Positions 15,986 through 25,166 of a stretch of 64,000 bases of DNA are shown one piece after another; the first letter of the stretch is position 1, and every line of letters starts with the position of its first letter. The notes beneath the pieces are model-generated. The model saw only the letters and a list, made by a program, of their open reading frames with translations. It made no database searches and was not told the DNA's origin. This DNA is from Streptococcus timonensis. Lineage in GTDB: Bacteria > Bacillota > Bacilli > Lactobacillales > Streptococcaceae. Both the position numbers and the translations under genes were made by a program. The DNA lies in NCBI RefSeq assembly GCF_900095845.1, contig NZ_FMIX01000004.1, positions 999,501 to 1,063,500 on the forward strand, given 5' to 3'.

Positions 15986-18900
15986 TTAGTCTTCCTCTCT
16001 TTTCTTTTGAGACAATGCAAATCCAGCCGATGCTAGTCCAATAAATGCAGCAAGTGATAAGAATGGAAGTTCCTCTGTACCAGTGTTAGGTAATTCTTTC
16101 TGAGGTTCGTTATTCTTAAATTTATTGATTGGAATAACTTTATCTTCGATTGCTTGAGGTGGAAGTTTTGGATCCGGTTGTGGTTTTGGATCCGGTTGTG
16201 GTTTTGGATCCGGTTGCGGTTTTGGATCCGGTTGCGGTTTTGGATCCGGTTGTGGTTTTGGATCCGGTTGTGGTTTTGGATCCGGTTGTGGTTTTGGATC
16301 CGGTTGTGGTTTTGGATCCGGTTGTGGTTTTGGATCCGGTTGTGGTTTTGGATCGACTTTCTTAGGACATCCACAATCACGTATAAAGACTCGGCTTATC
16401 TCTTTACCATTTCCATCCTTGATAATAATCCAATAACCTGACTGACCTTCCTTATTTTTACCTGGCTCAGTAATGATACTTGGAGTTTTACCATCTTTTC
16501 CGTCACGAACGAAGGTACGACTAGTTTCTTTACTGTCACCATCTTCAGTAATTATCCAAACTCCTGTATAACCAGCCCCATCTTTGCCTGGTTCAGTACG
16601 AACTTTTGGTGTTTTACCATCAATACCATCACGAATGAAGTTACGACTTGTGATATTTCCTTCAGTATCACGTACAATCACCCAAACTCCTGTATGACCT
16701 TCATCGTCTTGACCTGGTTCAGATGTAATACTTGGGGATTTACCGTCTTTACCGTCTTTGCCATCTTTACCATCTTTTCCGTCTTTGACAAAAGTACGAC
16801 TAGTTTCATTACCATCTGGATCATGAGTGATTACCCAGGTACCAGTATTACCTTCTGTATCTTGACCACGTTCAGTTTTAACTGATGGACTCTTACCATC
16901 TTTAATGACTGTTTCAGTAATCTCACCATTAGGATTTACAATCTTAACTGTATGAGTGCCATCACCGTTGTCTTTAATAGTTACTGTTGGGGATTTACCA
17001 TCAACTCCATCTTTACCGTCTTTAGCATCCTTAATAAAGGTACGACCAGTTTCAGTACCAGTAGGATCTAAAGTAATTACCCAGGTACCAGTATTACCTT
17101 CTGTATCTTGACCACGTTCAGTTTTAACAGCCGGATTCTTGCCATCTTTGATGATAGTTTCAGTTGTTGCACCATCTGGATTCACAACTTTAACTGTATG
17201 AGTACCGTCTTCGTTATCTTTTACAGATACGCTCGGCGTCTTGCCATCTTCCCCATTTCTAATAATGGTCTCAGTTGATACACCATTTGGGTCTACAACT
17301 TTAACTGTATGAGTGCCATCGCCGTTATCTTTAACTGTTACTGTAGGTGATTTACCATCTTTACCATCTTTACCATCAACTCCATCTCGGATTTCTACAA
17401 CATCGATAATAACATCTTTTGATACAGACTTGCCATCGAGAGTAGCTGTAGCTTTAGCAGTATAGCTACCTACTGCAGTCGGAGTACCAGAAATTACCTT
17501 AGTAGCAGCATTATATGTTACACCATCAGGAAGACTAGCTTCATCAAGCGTAAGTTCAGAGCCAGTTGTATGTGTTAAAGTGATATCAGCGATAGATTTA
17601 CCAAGTGTAATAAGTTGACGGCCACCAGATACTGTAAGATCAAGATCTTTTTCAGCTTTAGGATTTACATTAAGAGTAAATGTATCAACAGCTGAAGCTC
17701 CACCAATTTCTGTTGGATTCGTTGCTTGCATACGAATTGTGAAAGAACCAGCCTTTGTTGGAGTTCCAGATAAAGTCTTAGTAGCAGTATCATATGTTAG
17801 GCCATATTCAGAAATAACATCATTGATATCAGCTTCTTCGACAAGTCCGTAAGGAGTCTTCATAGTAACTTTAGAAAGATTATTGTGAGTTACTACTGCA
17901 GGAGTGATAGCATCACCAACTGTTACAGTTTGCTCTTTATTAGAGATGTCGATAGAAACTGGAGAACCAGTAACTGTGATTACGACTTCAGCATTTGCAG
18001 ATGGATTGTTACGGTAGTTATCATATTGAGCTCTAACTGGGATACGGTAAACACCAACTTTGGTAGGAGTTCCTGAGAAGGTATGAGTTGACTCATCATA
18101 AGTAACTCCATCTGGGAGATAGCTTGGATACTGACCAGTAGCAGGATCTGGAGCCGCATTGTAGTTAGTAGTCTCAACACTAATTGTAGCACCGTCAGAA
18201 GCCTCAACTTTAATAGGGTTCATAGGAGAAAGTACTTGAACTTCAGTTTCTCCACCCTTAACCTCGATTGGTTTTTCCTTAACCTTAATCTTGATAGTAC
18301 CAGTAGCTTCTTGGTCACCACGAGTTAGTTTATAAGTATATGTTCTTTCACCAACTTCATTGGTTGTACCTGAAATAGTCTTCGTAGCATCATCATAAGT
18401 AAGTCCAAGTTCATTCCAACGATATGTATCAGCTGAGAAGGTAGCCTTTGGATGCGGATCAATTTCGATAGGATCAATCGTATCACCAACAGTTACTTCG
18501 CGTTCAAAGTTCTCTGCTACAAGTTCACCAGGAAGGACAGTAAGAGTTACATATTTTTGAACTACTTGTCCATCTTTCTCAGCTTTAACTTTGATATTGT
18601 ATGTTCCTTCAATAAGACCTTTACCTGATATTGTCTTTGTTGACTTCGCAAAGCGAGTTCCTTTAGGAAGGGCGGCAGTATCAACTGTTAGTGTAGCACC
18701 GTCAGTATGAGTGATCACCATATCCTTGAACTTTTCACCTTCTTTGATGGTTTGTTCATGGTTGGTAACATCCAGATCCAGTCCAACTCCATCACGCGGT
18801 TGAACTTCAAAAGTAAAGGTTGTAAATGTTGTAGAGAGTCCACCATCAGCATTGTAATAGTCAACTTCTACCCGTGCGGTTTGATTCTTAGTTGTTTTTA

Positions 18901-21103
18901 GGACCCCATAACCTTCAACTGTTTTAGTAATTGAGTCTCCTGAGAGTGAGGCATAAGTATCCCCACTATCTGTTGTCACGCGAATATTAGCAATGGTTGA
19001 TCCTCCGTCAAGGGTTACTGGAATTCCAGTGAAGCGTTCGCCTTCTTTCCATACTTGGTGGTCGATAGGATTGATAAAGTCTGTTACTTCAAATTGGAAG
19101 ATACGGTTTGGCGCATTGTCACCAAAGTGTCCATCGATAGCGCGGACTTCAAAGTTATACTTACCTGGTGCAAGTTTGGCCCCAGCCTTCTTTCTGATAG
19201 TTTGAGTTGCTTCGTCATACTCTGTACCATCAGGGAAACGAACCGGTTTAATGGTAGCATTAACCTTGTTTAACTCAAGTTTACCAATTGTCTGTGCAGC
19301 GTCAGAACGAGGAACAGAAACGATACCCTCTTTATTCAATGTTGCAGTCTCAGTATTTGGCTTAAACATAACATCAGCATTAGTTAGTGCATAACCATCC
19401 ATTGGATCTGCTTCACGATTAGACTGAGAACGCTCTTCAGTCGTCATTTTTAGATTAAATGTACGAACTTGTCCAACACTATCTGTTACTTTGAACTTAA
19501 CGTCAAACGTACCTTGTTGAGCTGGAAGCTTTGTAAAACGTACACGATACGGTGTGAAGTGACCATCGTGAACATCCCATGTCTCAAAGTGTGTTCCTTT
19601 TAAATCAGAAATAGTAACCAATTCATACTCTACTTCTGGAGTTGAATCTAAACGTTCAAATTTTTTGATAGTTACTGGAGAATCTGGGAAATCTTTGAAT
19701 GAACCAGAATCAGCAAGATAAAGTCCCAATTCTGAGAAATATCTTGTACTATCTGGTTTTGCATCTGCTACAGTTGTCGGCTCGGTTCTACCACGAATTT
19801 GCGGGATGTAGTATCCAAATGGTGTCGTCGGAATAGTGTAATTTATGACTCCTGTATAGTTCTCCCCTAAATCACCAGTTCGATTAGGATTCATATCAAG
19901 ATCTTCAACACCTTTTCCGGCAGAAGCATGTTTCGAACCTGGATAAATACCGTATTTCGTATTAGCATCACCAATAGTTGAGAGACCGAATGAATTTGGA
20001 TTAACAATCTCTAGCATCATAGTTGCTTTGACACTTGGATCTGTTTTAGAAACAAGACCGATTTCATACTTACGACCAGCATGGCGACCATCAAGAATCA
20101 CATCACCTGTAACATACTCACCAGCTTTATCATAGGTAAGACCAAGCGCTTTTGCATCAGGAGTAAGATCAACTTCGTCTGAAGTAATACGGGTAAGACC
20201 CATCTTGTAAACTAACTTTGTAGTAATACCATTGTTACGAACTTTTGTATAACCACTGTAGTTTTCAATAGTCATATATGGTCTCGTATTTTCATCTCCA
20301 GTAGCTCCTGCAAGCATGTAAGATACAAAACCTGAGTGACCGGCACGTTTCATTTCTGTGTAAACAGACTCGATGGCAGATTGAAGTCGCTCTATGTTAG
20401 ACTTAAGTTCAGTTTTGGTCAGTTGTCCCTTTTCAGCAAGACTTTCTAAGGTAGCTAATTCATTTTTTGAAATTTCTAATGCTTCAGAGAGAACTTTTTT
20501 TGCTTCACTGTTGTCAAGCTCTGATTCGTATTTTTCAGCCTCATGACTAATAGCTTTTGCTTCTATGATGCTATTGTTCAATTGTTCCTTAAGAGGTTGA
20601 AGTTCATCATCCATTTCAGGTTTAGCTTCTGTTGCTTTAGTTTCTGTTGCTTTTTCCTGTACTTCTGCTACTTTGGCTTCAGTTACTTTACTATCAGTTG
20701 ATGAAGTATCCTTTTCTTCAAGTTTAAGTTCTGGTTTTTCTTCAACTACCGGTGTAGTTGATGGAGCTATCACAGCTGTTGTTTTTTCCGTTTCTTTTAC
20801 AGTTACTTCAGTAGTTGACTCAGTGGTTGAAACTACAGTCGCATCATTTTCTGTCGTAGGTTCTACAAGAGTCGCAGGAGCACGATATGGTTCTGGAACA
20901 CTAATTTCCTCAGAGGTTACTTCCTTAGTAGGTTCTTCTTCAACTACCTTATTAGCCTCTACCCCCTTTTCACTTTTTAATTCGCTCGCATTTACTTGAG
21001 GTGCATTAATCATCGAACCGACGAAAAACTGCCCAACAAGCACCGAAGCTACTCCTACACTAAATTTACGAATAGCAAATCGCTGTCGTTTTTCAAATTT
21101 CAT
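15986..21103 (-). CDS. Very large LPXTG surface protein with Ig-like and collagen-like repeats
   Basis: A 1705-residue wall-anchored protein. It opens with a YSIRK-type signal (FAIRKFSVGVASVLVG, cleaved near VNASE), then a Thr/Glu-rich stretch and a helical segment (about 165-250). About 260-1250 is a chain of beta domains, the later ones being putative Ig modules with the LTYDxATKTISGTPT signature. About 1255-1590 holds GKDGKDGKSP collagen-like runs and repeated NGDGTHTVKVV/ERGQDTEGNTGTWVI modules. Then come CGC, ten KPQPDP repeats and the sorting signal LPNTG plus hydrophobic tail and basic end. It is probably an adhesin. It starts two bases after the upstream stop, so is translationally coupled. 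Confidence 0.93.
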   Translation of the reverse strand: MKFEKRQRFAIRKFSVGVASVLVGQFFVGSMINAPQVNASELKSEKGVEANKVVEEEPTKEVTSEEISVPEPYRAPATLVEPTTENDATVVSTTESTTEVTVKETEKTTAVIAPSTTPVVEEKPELKLEEKDTSSTDSKVTEAKVAEVQEKATETKATEAKPEMDDELQPLKEQLNNSIIEAKAISHEAEKYESELDNSEAKKVLSEALEISKNELATLESLAEKGQLTKTELKSNIERLQSAIESVYTEMKRAGHSGFVSYMLAGATGDENTRPYMTIENYSGYTKVRNNGITTKLVYKMGLTRITSDEVDLTPDAKALGLTYDKAGEYVTGDVILDGRHAGRKYEIGLVSKTDPSVKATMMLEIVNPNSFGLSTIGDANTKYGIYPGSKHASAGKGVEDLDMNPNRTGDLGENYTGVINYTIPTTPFGYYIPQIRGRTEPTTVADAKPDSTRYFSELGLYLADSGSFKDFPDSPVTIKKFERLDSTPEVEYELVTISDLKGTHFETWDVHDGHFTPYRVRFTKLPAQQGTFDVKFKVTDSVGQVRTFNLKMTTEERSQSNREADPMDGYALTNADVMFKPNTETATLNKEGIVSVPRSDAAQTIGKLELNKVNATIKPVRFPDGTEYDEATQTIRKKAGAKLAPGKYNFEVRAIDGHFGDNAPNRIFQFEVTDFINPIDHQVWKEGERFTGIPVTLDGGSTIANIRVTTDSGDTYASLSGDSITKTVEGYGVLKTTKNQTARVEVDYYNADGGLSTTFTTFTFEVQPRDGVGLDLDVTNHEQTIKEGEKFKDMVITHTDGATLTVDTAALPKGTRFAKSTKTISGKGLIEGTYNIKVKAEKDGQVVQKYVTLTVLPGELVAENFEREVTVGDTIDPIEIDPHPKATFSADTYRWNELGLTYDDATKTISGTTNEVGERTYTYKLTRGDQEATGTIKIKVKEKPIEVKGGETEVQVLSPMNPIKVEASDGATISVETTNYNAAPDPATGQYPSYLPDGVTYDESTHTFSGTPTKVGVYRIPVRAQYDNYRNNPSANAEVVITVTGSPVSIDISNKEQTVTVGDAITPAVVTHNNLSKVTMKTPYGLVEEADINDVISEYGLTYDTATKTLSGTPTKAGSFTIRMQATNPTEIGGASAVDTFTLNVNPKAEKDLDLTVSGGRQLITLGKSIADITLTHTTGSELTLDEASLPDGVTYNAATKVISGTPTAVGSYTAKATATLDGKSVSKDVIIDVVEIRDGVDGKDGKDGKSPTVTVKDNGDGTHTVKVVDPNGVSTETIIRNGEDGKTPSVSVKDNEDGTHTVKVVNPDGATTETIIKDGKNPAVKTERGQDTEGNTGTWVITLDPTGTETGRTFIKDAKDGKDGVDGKSPTVTIKDNGDGTHTVKIVNPNGEITETVIKDGKSPSVKTERGQDTEGNTGTWVITHDPDGNETSRTFVKDGKDGKDGKDGKDGKSPSITSEPGQDDEGHTGVWVIVRDTEGNITSRNFIRDGIDGKTPKVRTEPGKDGAGYTGVWIITEDGDSKETSRTFVRDGKDGKTPSIITEPGKNKEGQSGYWIIIKDGNGKEISRVFIRDCGCPKKVDPKPQPDPKPQPDPKPQPDPKPQPDPKPQPDPKPQPDPKPQPDPKPQPDPKPQPDPKPQPDPKLPPQAIEDKVIPINKFKNNEPQKELPNTGTEELPFLSLAAFIGLASAGFALSQKKREED
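16170..16349 (-). repeat. Ten 18-base KPQPDP-coding repeats
   Basis: Ten near-identical 18-base units encode the proline-rich wall-spanning stalk of the 1705-residue protein. Units three and four differ at one synonymous base. The count is likely to vary between strains by slippage. Confidence 0.95.
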
Positions 21104-21105
21104 AA

Positions 21106-23148
21106 TTACCTCTTTTTATTTCTTATCATATTTTTTTCTCTTAAGAATAAACCAAGAACTGTAACAGCCATAAGTGAAATTCCTAGAGCTGAGTAAATAT
21201 TTGATTCAGTGCCAGTCTTTGGTAATTGTACTTTTTCAGACACTTCCAAATTATTAATAGTTTTATCAGCCGGTTTTGCTGGATCTACCGGTTTTACTGG
21301 ATCTTCCAGTTTTACTGGATCTACCGGTTTTACTGGATCTTCCAGTTTTACTGGATCTACCGATTTTACTAGATCTACTGGATCTACCGGTTTTACTGGA
21401 TCTACCGGTTTAGCTGGATCTACCGGTTTTACTGGATCTACCGGTTTAGCTGGATCTACCGGTTTAGCTGGATCTACCGGTTTTACTGGATCTACTGGTT
21501 TTACTGGATCTACTGGTTTTACTGGATCTACCGGTTTTACTGGATCTACCGGTTTTACTGGATCTACCGGTTTAGCTGGATCTACCGGTTTTACTGGATC
21601 TACCGGTTTAGCTGGATCTACCGGTTTAGCTGGATCTATCGGTTTTACTGGATCTACCGGTTTTACTGGATCTACCGGTTTTACTGGATCTACCGGTTTT
21701 ACTGGATCTACTGGTTTTACTGGATCTACTGGTTTGGTTGGAGTGACTACTTCTTTTGTTCCTACTTCAATAATTTGATCAACTGCATCAATTTTATTAG
21801 TTGAAACAACTTTACGTTCAGTTTCCACACCATCAACTAATACAACGTGTTCAACCGTAGTGATACTACCATCTTTGCCTTCTTGAACAATCTTTTCAGT
21901 TCCTTTGTCAAGTTCTGCATTATCACGACGAATAGTCTTATATGCTTGAACTTCTACTTTGGTCTCATCTTTTTCAACAACAATCGGTTTTGGTTTCTCC
22001 ACTGGTTTCTCTATAAGCTTAGATTTTGCTGACTCGACTGCAGTAATTGCAGCAGTCAAATCTTTAACTGCTTGATCGACCTTAGGTTGATCTGATTTAG
22101 AGTCGGAAATAACAACCTCAGCCTTTGTTTTCTCATTTGCTAAGAGAACAAGAGCATTTTCATAAACCTTAACACTATCTTCAGTTTTATTCGTTGTATC
22201 AGCTGGCGCAAGAGCCTCTGTTGCCCTTGAAATTGCTGATTCAAGAAGAGCTTTCTTAACTGTTGGTGTTGGAGTTGGGGTAGGGGTTGAACTAGATTCA
22301 GCAATTGCAACCTCAGTCAACGAGAGACGTGTAATTGATTTATCCTCGTATGTGACAATAGCATTGGAATTATCGTATGAGAATGATGGTGAGAAAGCTG
22401 ATAAATTAAAATGATCTTTAATTAAAGTTGAAATTTTACTTTGATCATCTGAAGTCAAACTTTCAAAACTCTTAACCTTAATTTTTGAAGTTTCTGGTAC
22501 TTTATCTTCAAAAGTTCCATCATTAGCTAATTCCTTCGCAGTTGATTCAACCAAAGCTTTAACTGCCGATTTTAGATTAGTATTTGAGTCACTGAGCGCT
22601 GTTGTTGCAGAGATATATGTAGTACGGTAATTAACTTCTGAATACATCTCTTTAAACCGATCGTTCATCGCACGTTTTTGTTCTTGGGTAACTACGTTAT
22701 AGTTAATATCTTTACGAACTTCTGGAGGCAAAACAGTCTCCATTTCTTTTCGTAAACTTTCAGATTTCCCTTGAATTTCTTCAGCTTTTTCAACAGCTTG
22801 CTCAGCTGCTGGAATAGCAGCTTCTGCTACTTTTACTGCTTCAGTATAATTTTGGAAACTATCTTGGGAATAGTCGTTTGGATTACGAACAACTTCTTTT
22901 TCCTCTTTAATTTCAGCAATTTGTTCATTTACCTGATTGATAGCTGGTGTAGGATTTTCAAAAAAGTCCAACATTACTTTGACTTTATTTTCATTTTCCA
23001 GCACCTCAGTTCCCATGATAGTTGAAGATTCTTCTGCTTGGACAGTTTGGTTTACTAAGCCTAAAGCAGAGATTCCAATTACAACAGAGGCAGCACCAAA
23101 AGAAAATTTACGAATTGAGAATTGATTTTTTCTCTCATTAATTGCCAT
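21106..23148 (-). CDS. LPXTG surface protein with G5-like domain and PVDPVK repeats
   Basis: A 680-residue wall-anchored protein. A YSIRK-type signal ([16 protein letters not shown], cleaved near VQAEE) is followed by a helical region (about 45-290), a PTPTPTPT hinge, a FIVAR-like helical module (about 298-385) and a G5-like beta domain (about 395-465: YKTIRRDN...[21 protein letters not shown]). Then come about 25 [12 protein letters not shown] repeats and LPKTG with hydrophobic tail. G5 domains are linked to adhesion or wall-sugar binding. The last codons carry the AAAAGAGG ribosome site of the next gene, which starts two bases past this stop. Confidence 0.93.
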   Translation of the reverse strand: MAINERKNQFSIRKFSFGAASVVIGISALGLVNQTVQAEESSTIMGTEVLENENKVKVMLDFFENPTPAINQVNEQIAEIKEEKEVVRNPNDYSQDSFQNYTEAVKVAEAAIPAAEQAVEKAEEIQGKSESLRKEMETVLPPEVRKDINYNVVTQEQKRAMNDRFKEMYSEVNYRTTYISATTALSDSNTNLKSAVKALVESTAKELANDGTFEDKVPETSKIKVKSFESLTSDDQSKISTLIKDHFNLSAFSPSFSYDNSNAIVTYEDKSITRLSLTEVAIAESSSTPTPTPTPTVKKALLESAISRATEALAPADTTNKTEDSVKVYENALVLLANEKTKAEVVISDSKSDQPKVDQAVKDLTAAITAVESAKSKLIEKPVEKPKPIVVEKDETKVEVQAYKTIRRDNAELDKGTEKIVQEGKDGSITTVEHVVLVDGVETERKVVSTNKIDAVDQIIEVGTKEVVTPTKPVDPVKPVDPVKPVDPVKPVDPVKPVDPVKPIDPAKPVDPAKPVDPVKPVDPAKPVDPVKPVDPVKPVDPVKPVDPVKPVDPVKPVDPAKPVDPAKPVDPVKPVDPAKPVDPVKPVDPVDLVKSVDPVKLEDPVKPVDPVKLEDPVKPVDPAKPADKTINNLEVSEKVQLPKTGTESNIYSALGISLMAVTVLGLFLREKNMIRNKKR
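21270..21739 (-). repeat. About 25 [12 protein letters not shown]-coding 18-base repeats
   Basis: Tandem 18-base units encode the stalk of the 680-residue surface protein, with [12 protein letters not shown] and a few diverged units (LEDPVK, a nine-residue unit) near the wall end. The other strand is open throughout, which is a by-product of the repeat. Confidence 0.93.
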
Positions 23149-23160
23149 TATATACTCCTT

Positions 23161-23571
23161 TTAATTTAATTCCTTAATAATTTCACTGATAATCTGTGTC
23201 CCCTTTTTAAAGATATCAAATAATATCTCATAGTTTTGCGAGGTTACATGGGTCACGTAGCGAGCGAAAACACGATTATCAACATCAAGAACCAGATAGT
23301 AATATAAACCATACATACGATTTAGTTCATTGATTTTTTCAAGAAAGTCCGAACGATTATTCTGGTCCTCTAAGACAGCCAGATTATTAAAAATAATTTG
23401 AGCAACACCAGTTTCCTCTGTATTTTCTATCCAAAAAGCAAATTCTACCAAGTGTTCCTCTACGACAGATAAACGTCCCTTGTATATTGTTCCATCCTCA
23501 CGATCAACCTTTTGTAGGTTAATTTGACGCTTTTTAAGAAACTCTTGAAAAGCAATATTGATGTTAACCAT
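23161..23571 (-). CDS. Small YbjN-like protein in the surface-protein operon
   Basis: A 136-residue cytoplasmic protein with alternating strands and helices: helix, three strands (GTIYKGRLSV, HLVEFAFWIE, AQIIFNNLAVL), then FLEKINELNRMYGLYYYLVLDVDNRVFARYVTHV and a C-terminal helix (IISEIIKELN). The order resembles the YbjN/secretion-chaperone fold, in which a helix-strand-strand-strand unit binds partner proteins. That is a structural guess from the pattern, and no sequence signature is diagnostic. Twelve bases separate it from each neighbour in the operon. Confidence 0.55.
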   Translation of the reverse strand: MVNINIAFQEFLKKRQINLQKVDREDGTIYKGRLSVVEEHLVEFAFWIENTEETGVAQIIFNNLAVLEDQNNRSDFLEKINELNRMYGLYYYLVLDVDNRVFARYVTHVTSQNYEILFDIFKKGTQIISEIIKELN

Positions 23572-23583
23572 ATGCCAACCTTC

Positions 23584-24183
23584 CTAAAATGAATCCACAC
23601 TGAAAATAGGTGGTTCATTTAAATCTGTCACATTATTATTCTCTGGAGTCAAGTAAGAAACATTAGATTTTCCATTTTGGATATCATCTTCTGAAGTTGA
23701 ATTTTCAAGACTAAGAATTCTACTGACTCCATCTAGACGTTCATGACTCATAGAAAGAAGATCATCAATAATGTGTCCTATATGATGAACCCCTCCTGTA
23801 TCAATATTATCAATCATAGTGATTTGATTCTCAAGAAGTTGCTTTAATTCATGTTTGATATATTCAGTTCGGTTCATAATATCCTGTTTAGTAACTTCCA
23901 ACTGCTTAAGCTCTTCTTCTGATTGCTCGATGCGAGTATTCATTTCATTAACTAACTGTTCAGACTGAACCTCAGCTTCTGAAATTATATCAATAGATAC
24001 ACGTTTAGCCTCAACAATAGCCTCCGAAATAAACAGTTCTTTATCTTTAAGTTCCTCAATGGTTTTAAGTAACTGTGAATTACGAATTTCCAATTCATTT
24101 ACTTGAGACTTAAGTTCATTCACTACCTCATGAACAGACGACCGAGAATAACCAAAAAACAGGGATTTTTTAAGTTCTCCCAT
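23584..24183 (-). CDS. DivIVA-like coiled-coil protein
   Basis: A 199-residue protein. The first about 35 residues (LFFGYSRSSVHEVVNELKSQV) resemble the DivIVA/GpsB membrane-binding head, with GY-x-x-x-x-V and a following helix. Residues 25-140 are a long Glu/Lys-rich coiled coil (QSEEELKQLEVTKQDI), and the tail is disordered and acidic. DivIVA proteins gather at curved membrane at the septum and poles. It is the first gene of the operon with the YbjN-like gene and two YSIRK surface proteins, which are normally secreted at the septum. A targeting role is inference. Ribosome site AGGAGGAG. Confidence 0.7.
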   Translation of the reverse strand: MGELKKSLFFGYSRSSVHEVVNELKSQVNELEIRNSQLLKTIEELKDKELFISEAIVEAKRVSIDIISEAEVQSEQLVNEMNTRIEQSEEELKQLEVTKQDIMNRTEYIKHELKQLLENQITMIDNIDTGGVHHIGHIIDDLLSMSHERLDGVSRILSLENSTSEDDIQNGKSNVSYLTPENNNVTDLNEPPIFSVDSF

Positions 24184-24291
24184 ATAAAACTCCTCCTAAA
24201 GGTTAATTTTTATCTGTTAAATAATACACTTTAATCTCCTAAAAACAGATTTAAAACTGTGTGCAATATTTAACCTATTTTACTAAATAAT

Positions 24292-24320
24292 ATTATATTT
24301 GTTTTCCTTTTATTTATCAA
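24292..24320 (-). promoter_or_regulatory. Promoter of the DivIVA-like/surface-protein operon
   Basis: On the minus strand TTGATA (24315-24320) and TATAAT (24292-24297) are exactly 17 bases apart, about 100 bases upstream of the first gene. No other convincing promoter is seen in the operon. The rest of 24184-24467 is AT-rich and shows nothing else I can support. Confidence 0.75.
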
Positions 24321-24467
24321 GCAATTATATGCTAAAAACTAATTTTTCTAATTATTTTGATCTTAACAAACATTTCCTTAAAATTCCCTTGTAAAATATT
24401 GTGGATATTCTATACTATATTATTTCAAATTAACTTTTTCAGTGTAATAATAGTTCCAATTTTGATG

Positions 24468-24498
24468 AAAAAAGAGTGGGATTATCCCACTCTTTTTT
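24468..24498 (-). terminator. Terminator after the PC4-like gene
   Basis: AAAAAAGAGTGGG and CCCACTCTTTTTT pair as a strong hairpin ending two bases from the stop of the PC4-like gene, with T runs on both strands. Confidence 0.9.
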
Positions 24499-24500
24499 GT

Positions 24501-24719
24501 TTATTTATCTCCCTTTAAGGCATCCACCATCACTTGAAACTCTTCGTTTGAAAGTGTAATTCCTTTTCCCATCTTTGTGTGGTCGGGGCTCCAACTACGA
24601 ATATCAAACTTTGCTGGTGCTCCATTAAAACTAACACGATTGATTTCTTTAGTCCATCCTTTTTCATTTTCAGATAGGGTAAGTAAGTGTTCTTCAATTT
24701 CAAAAGTAAATTCAGCCAT
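24501..24719 (-). CDS. YdbC/PC4-like single-stranded nucleic-acid-binding protein
   Basis: A 72-residue protein: four strands then a helix, with WTKEINRVSFNGAPAKFDIRSWSPDHTKMGKGITLSNEEF. This is the bacterial PC4/YdbC family, whose Lactococcus member binds single-stranded DNA and RNA as a dimer. The conserved KFDIRxWSPD strand and the GKGITLSxEEF turn are intact. Ribosome site AAAAAGGAG before ATG 24719. It is divergent from the gene at 24817 and stands alone. The cellular role is not known to me. Confidence 0.85.
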   Translation of the reverse strand: MAEFTFEIEEHLLTLSENEKGWTKEINRVSFNGAPAKFDIRSWSPDHTKMGKGITLSNEEFQVMVDALKGDK

Positions 24720-24761
24720 GTTTTTCTCCTTTTTTGTATTCTACTGATTATTCGTAAAATC

Positions 24762-24790
24762 TTGTAGATTTTCTATAATTTTTATATAAT
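24762..24790 (+). promoter_or_regulatory. Promoter of the 106-residue protein gene
   Basis: TTGTAG (24762-24767) and TATAAT (24785-24790) are 17 bases apart and lie 27 bases before the ATG at 24817, which has AAAGGAGG. Confidence 0.65.
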
Positions 24791-24816
24791 AATGATAGAT
24801 TAGAAAGGAGGCTCTT

Positions 24817-25137
24817 ATGAAACTTTTATTCAAAAAAACGCTAGAAAAAGTCCAAAGCTTCCTTTATGGACAAGATGAGCCTACCCCAATCCAAAATAAT
24901 TCATTAGCTACTACTATTCAGCAAGCCATTCAGAAAAAAACAGCTGTTCATATTATTTTTTCTGAGACTAGCTTTACTGGAGATATCATAAAATACGATA
25001 CTGAGCGCCAGCAACTGATTGTTAAAAATTTTGCAAAAAATATTACTCGTATTATCCGAATATCCGATATTCGAAGGGTTAGTTTTGTCCCTTCAACCGT
25101 TCAAACTGCACAAAAAAACAGATTTAAGAAAGAGTGA
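24817..25137 (+). CDS. Hypothetical protein with Sm/YolD-like beta-barrel pattern
   Basis: A 106-residue basic protein. After a helical start, residues 45-95 alternate strands (AVHIIFSETSFTGDIIKYDTERQQLIVKN...ITRIIRISDIRRVSFV), which looks like the small Sm-like barrel of YolD-type proteins: a strand, a G-x-I turn, a strand ending in a residue-level regulatory phrase I-x-x-x-D-I-x-x-V. The fold call is a guess from the pattern. It has its own promoter and a terminator whose stem overlaps the stop codon. Function unknown. Confidence 0.7.
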   Translation: MKLLFKKTLEKVQSFLYGQDEPTPIQNNSLATTIQQAIQKKTAVHIIFSETSFTGDIIKYDTERQQLIVKNFAKNITRIIRISDIRRVSFVPSTVQTAQKNRFKKE

Positions 25138-25159
25138 GATGTTTCTATCATCTCACTCT
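25131..25159. terminator. Bidirectional terminator between the hypothetical gene and the ATP-cone gene
   Basis: AGAGTGAGATG and CATCTCACTCT form an eleven-base-pair stem followed by TTTTT on the plus strand. The plus-strand gene's TGA stop lies in the stem. On the minus strand it lies just past the ATP-cone gene stop. Confidence 0.85.
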
Positions 25160-25166
25160 TTTTAGC

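Noticed and set aside
16170..16349. CRISPR-like regular repeats
   Set aside because: There are no spacers; units are contiguous and encode a protein stalk. No cas gene is in the window.
16150..16441. Plus-strand frames LDPVVV and FWIRLW opposite the KPQPDP repeats
   Set aside because: By-product of an 18-base repeat with no stop in other frames.
21209..21778. Plus-strand 189-residue frame of [14 protein letters not shown] repeats
   Set aside because: It is the mirror of the PVDPVK repeats of the minus-strand surface protein. No ribosome site and no signal; codon use follows the other strand.
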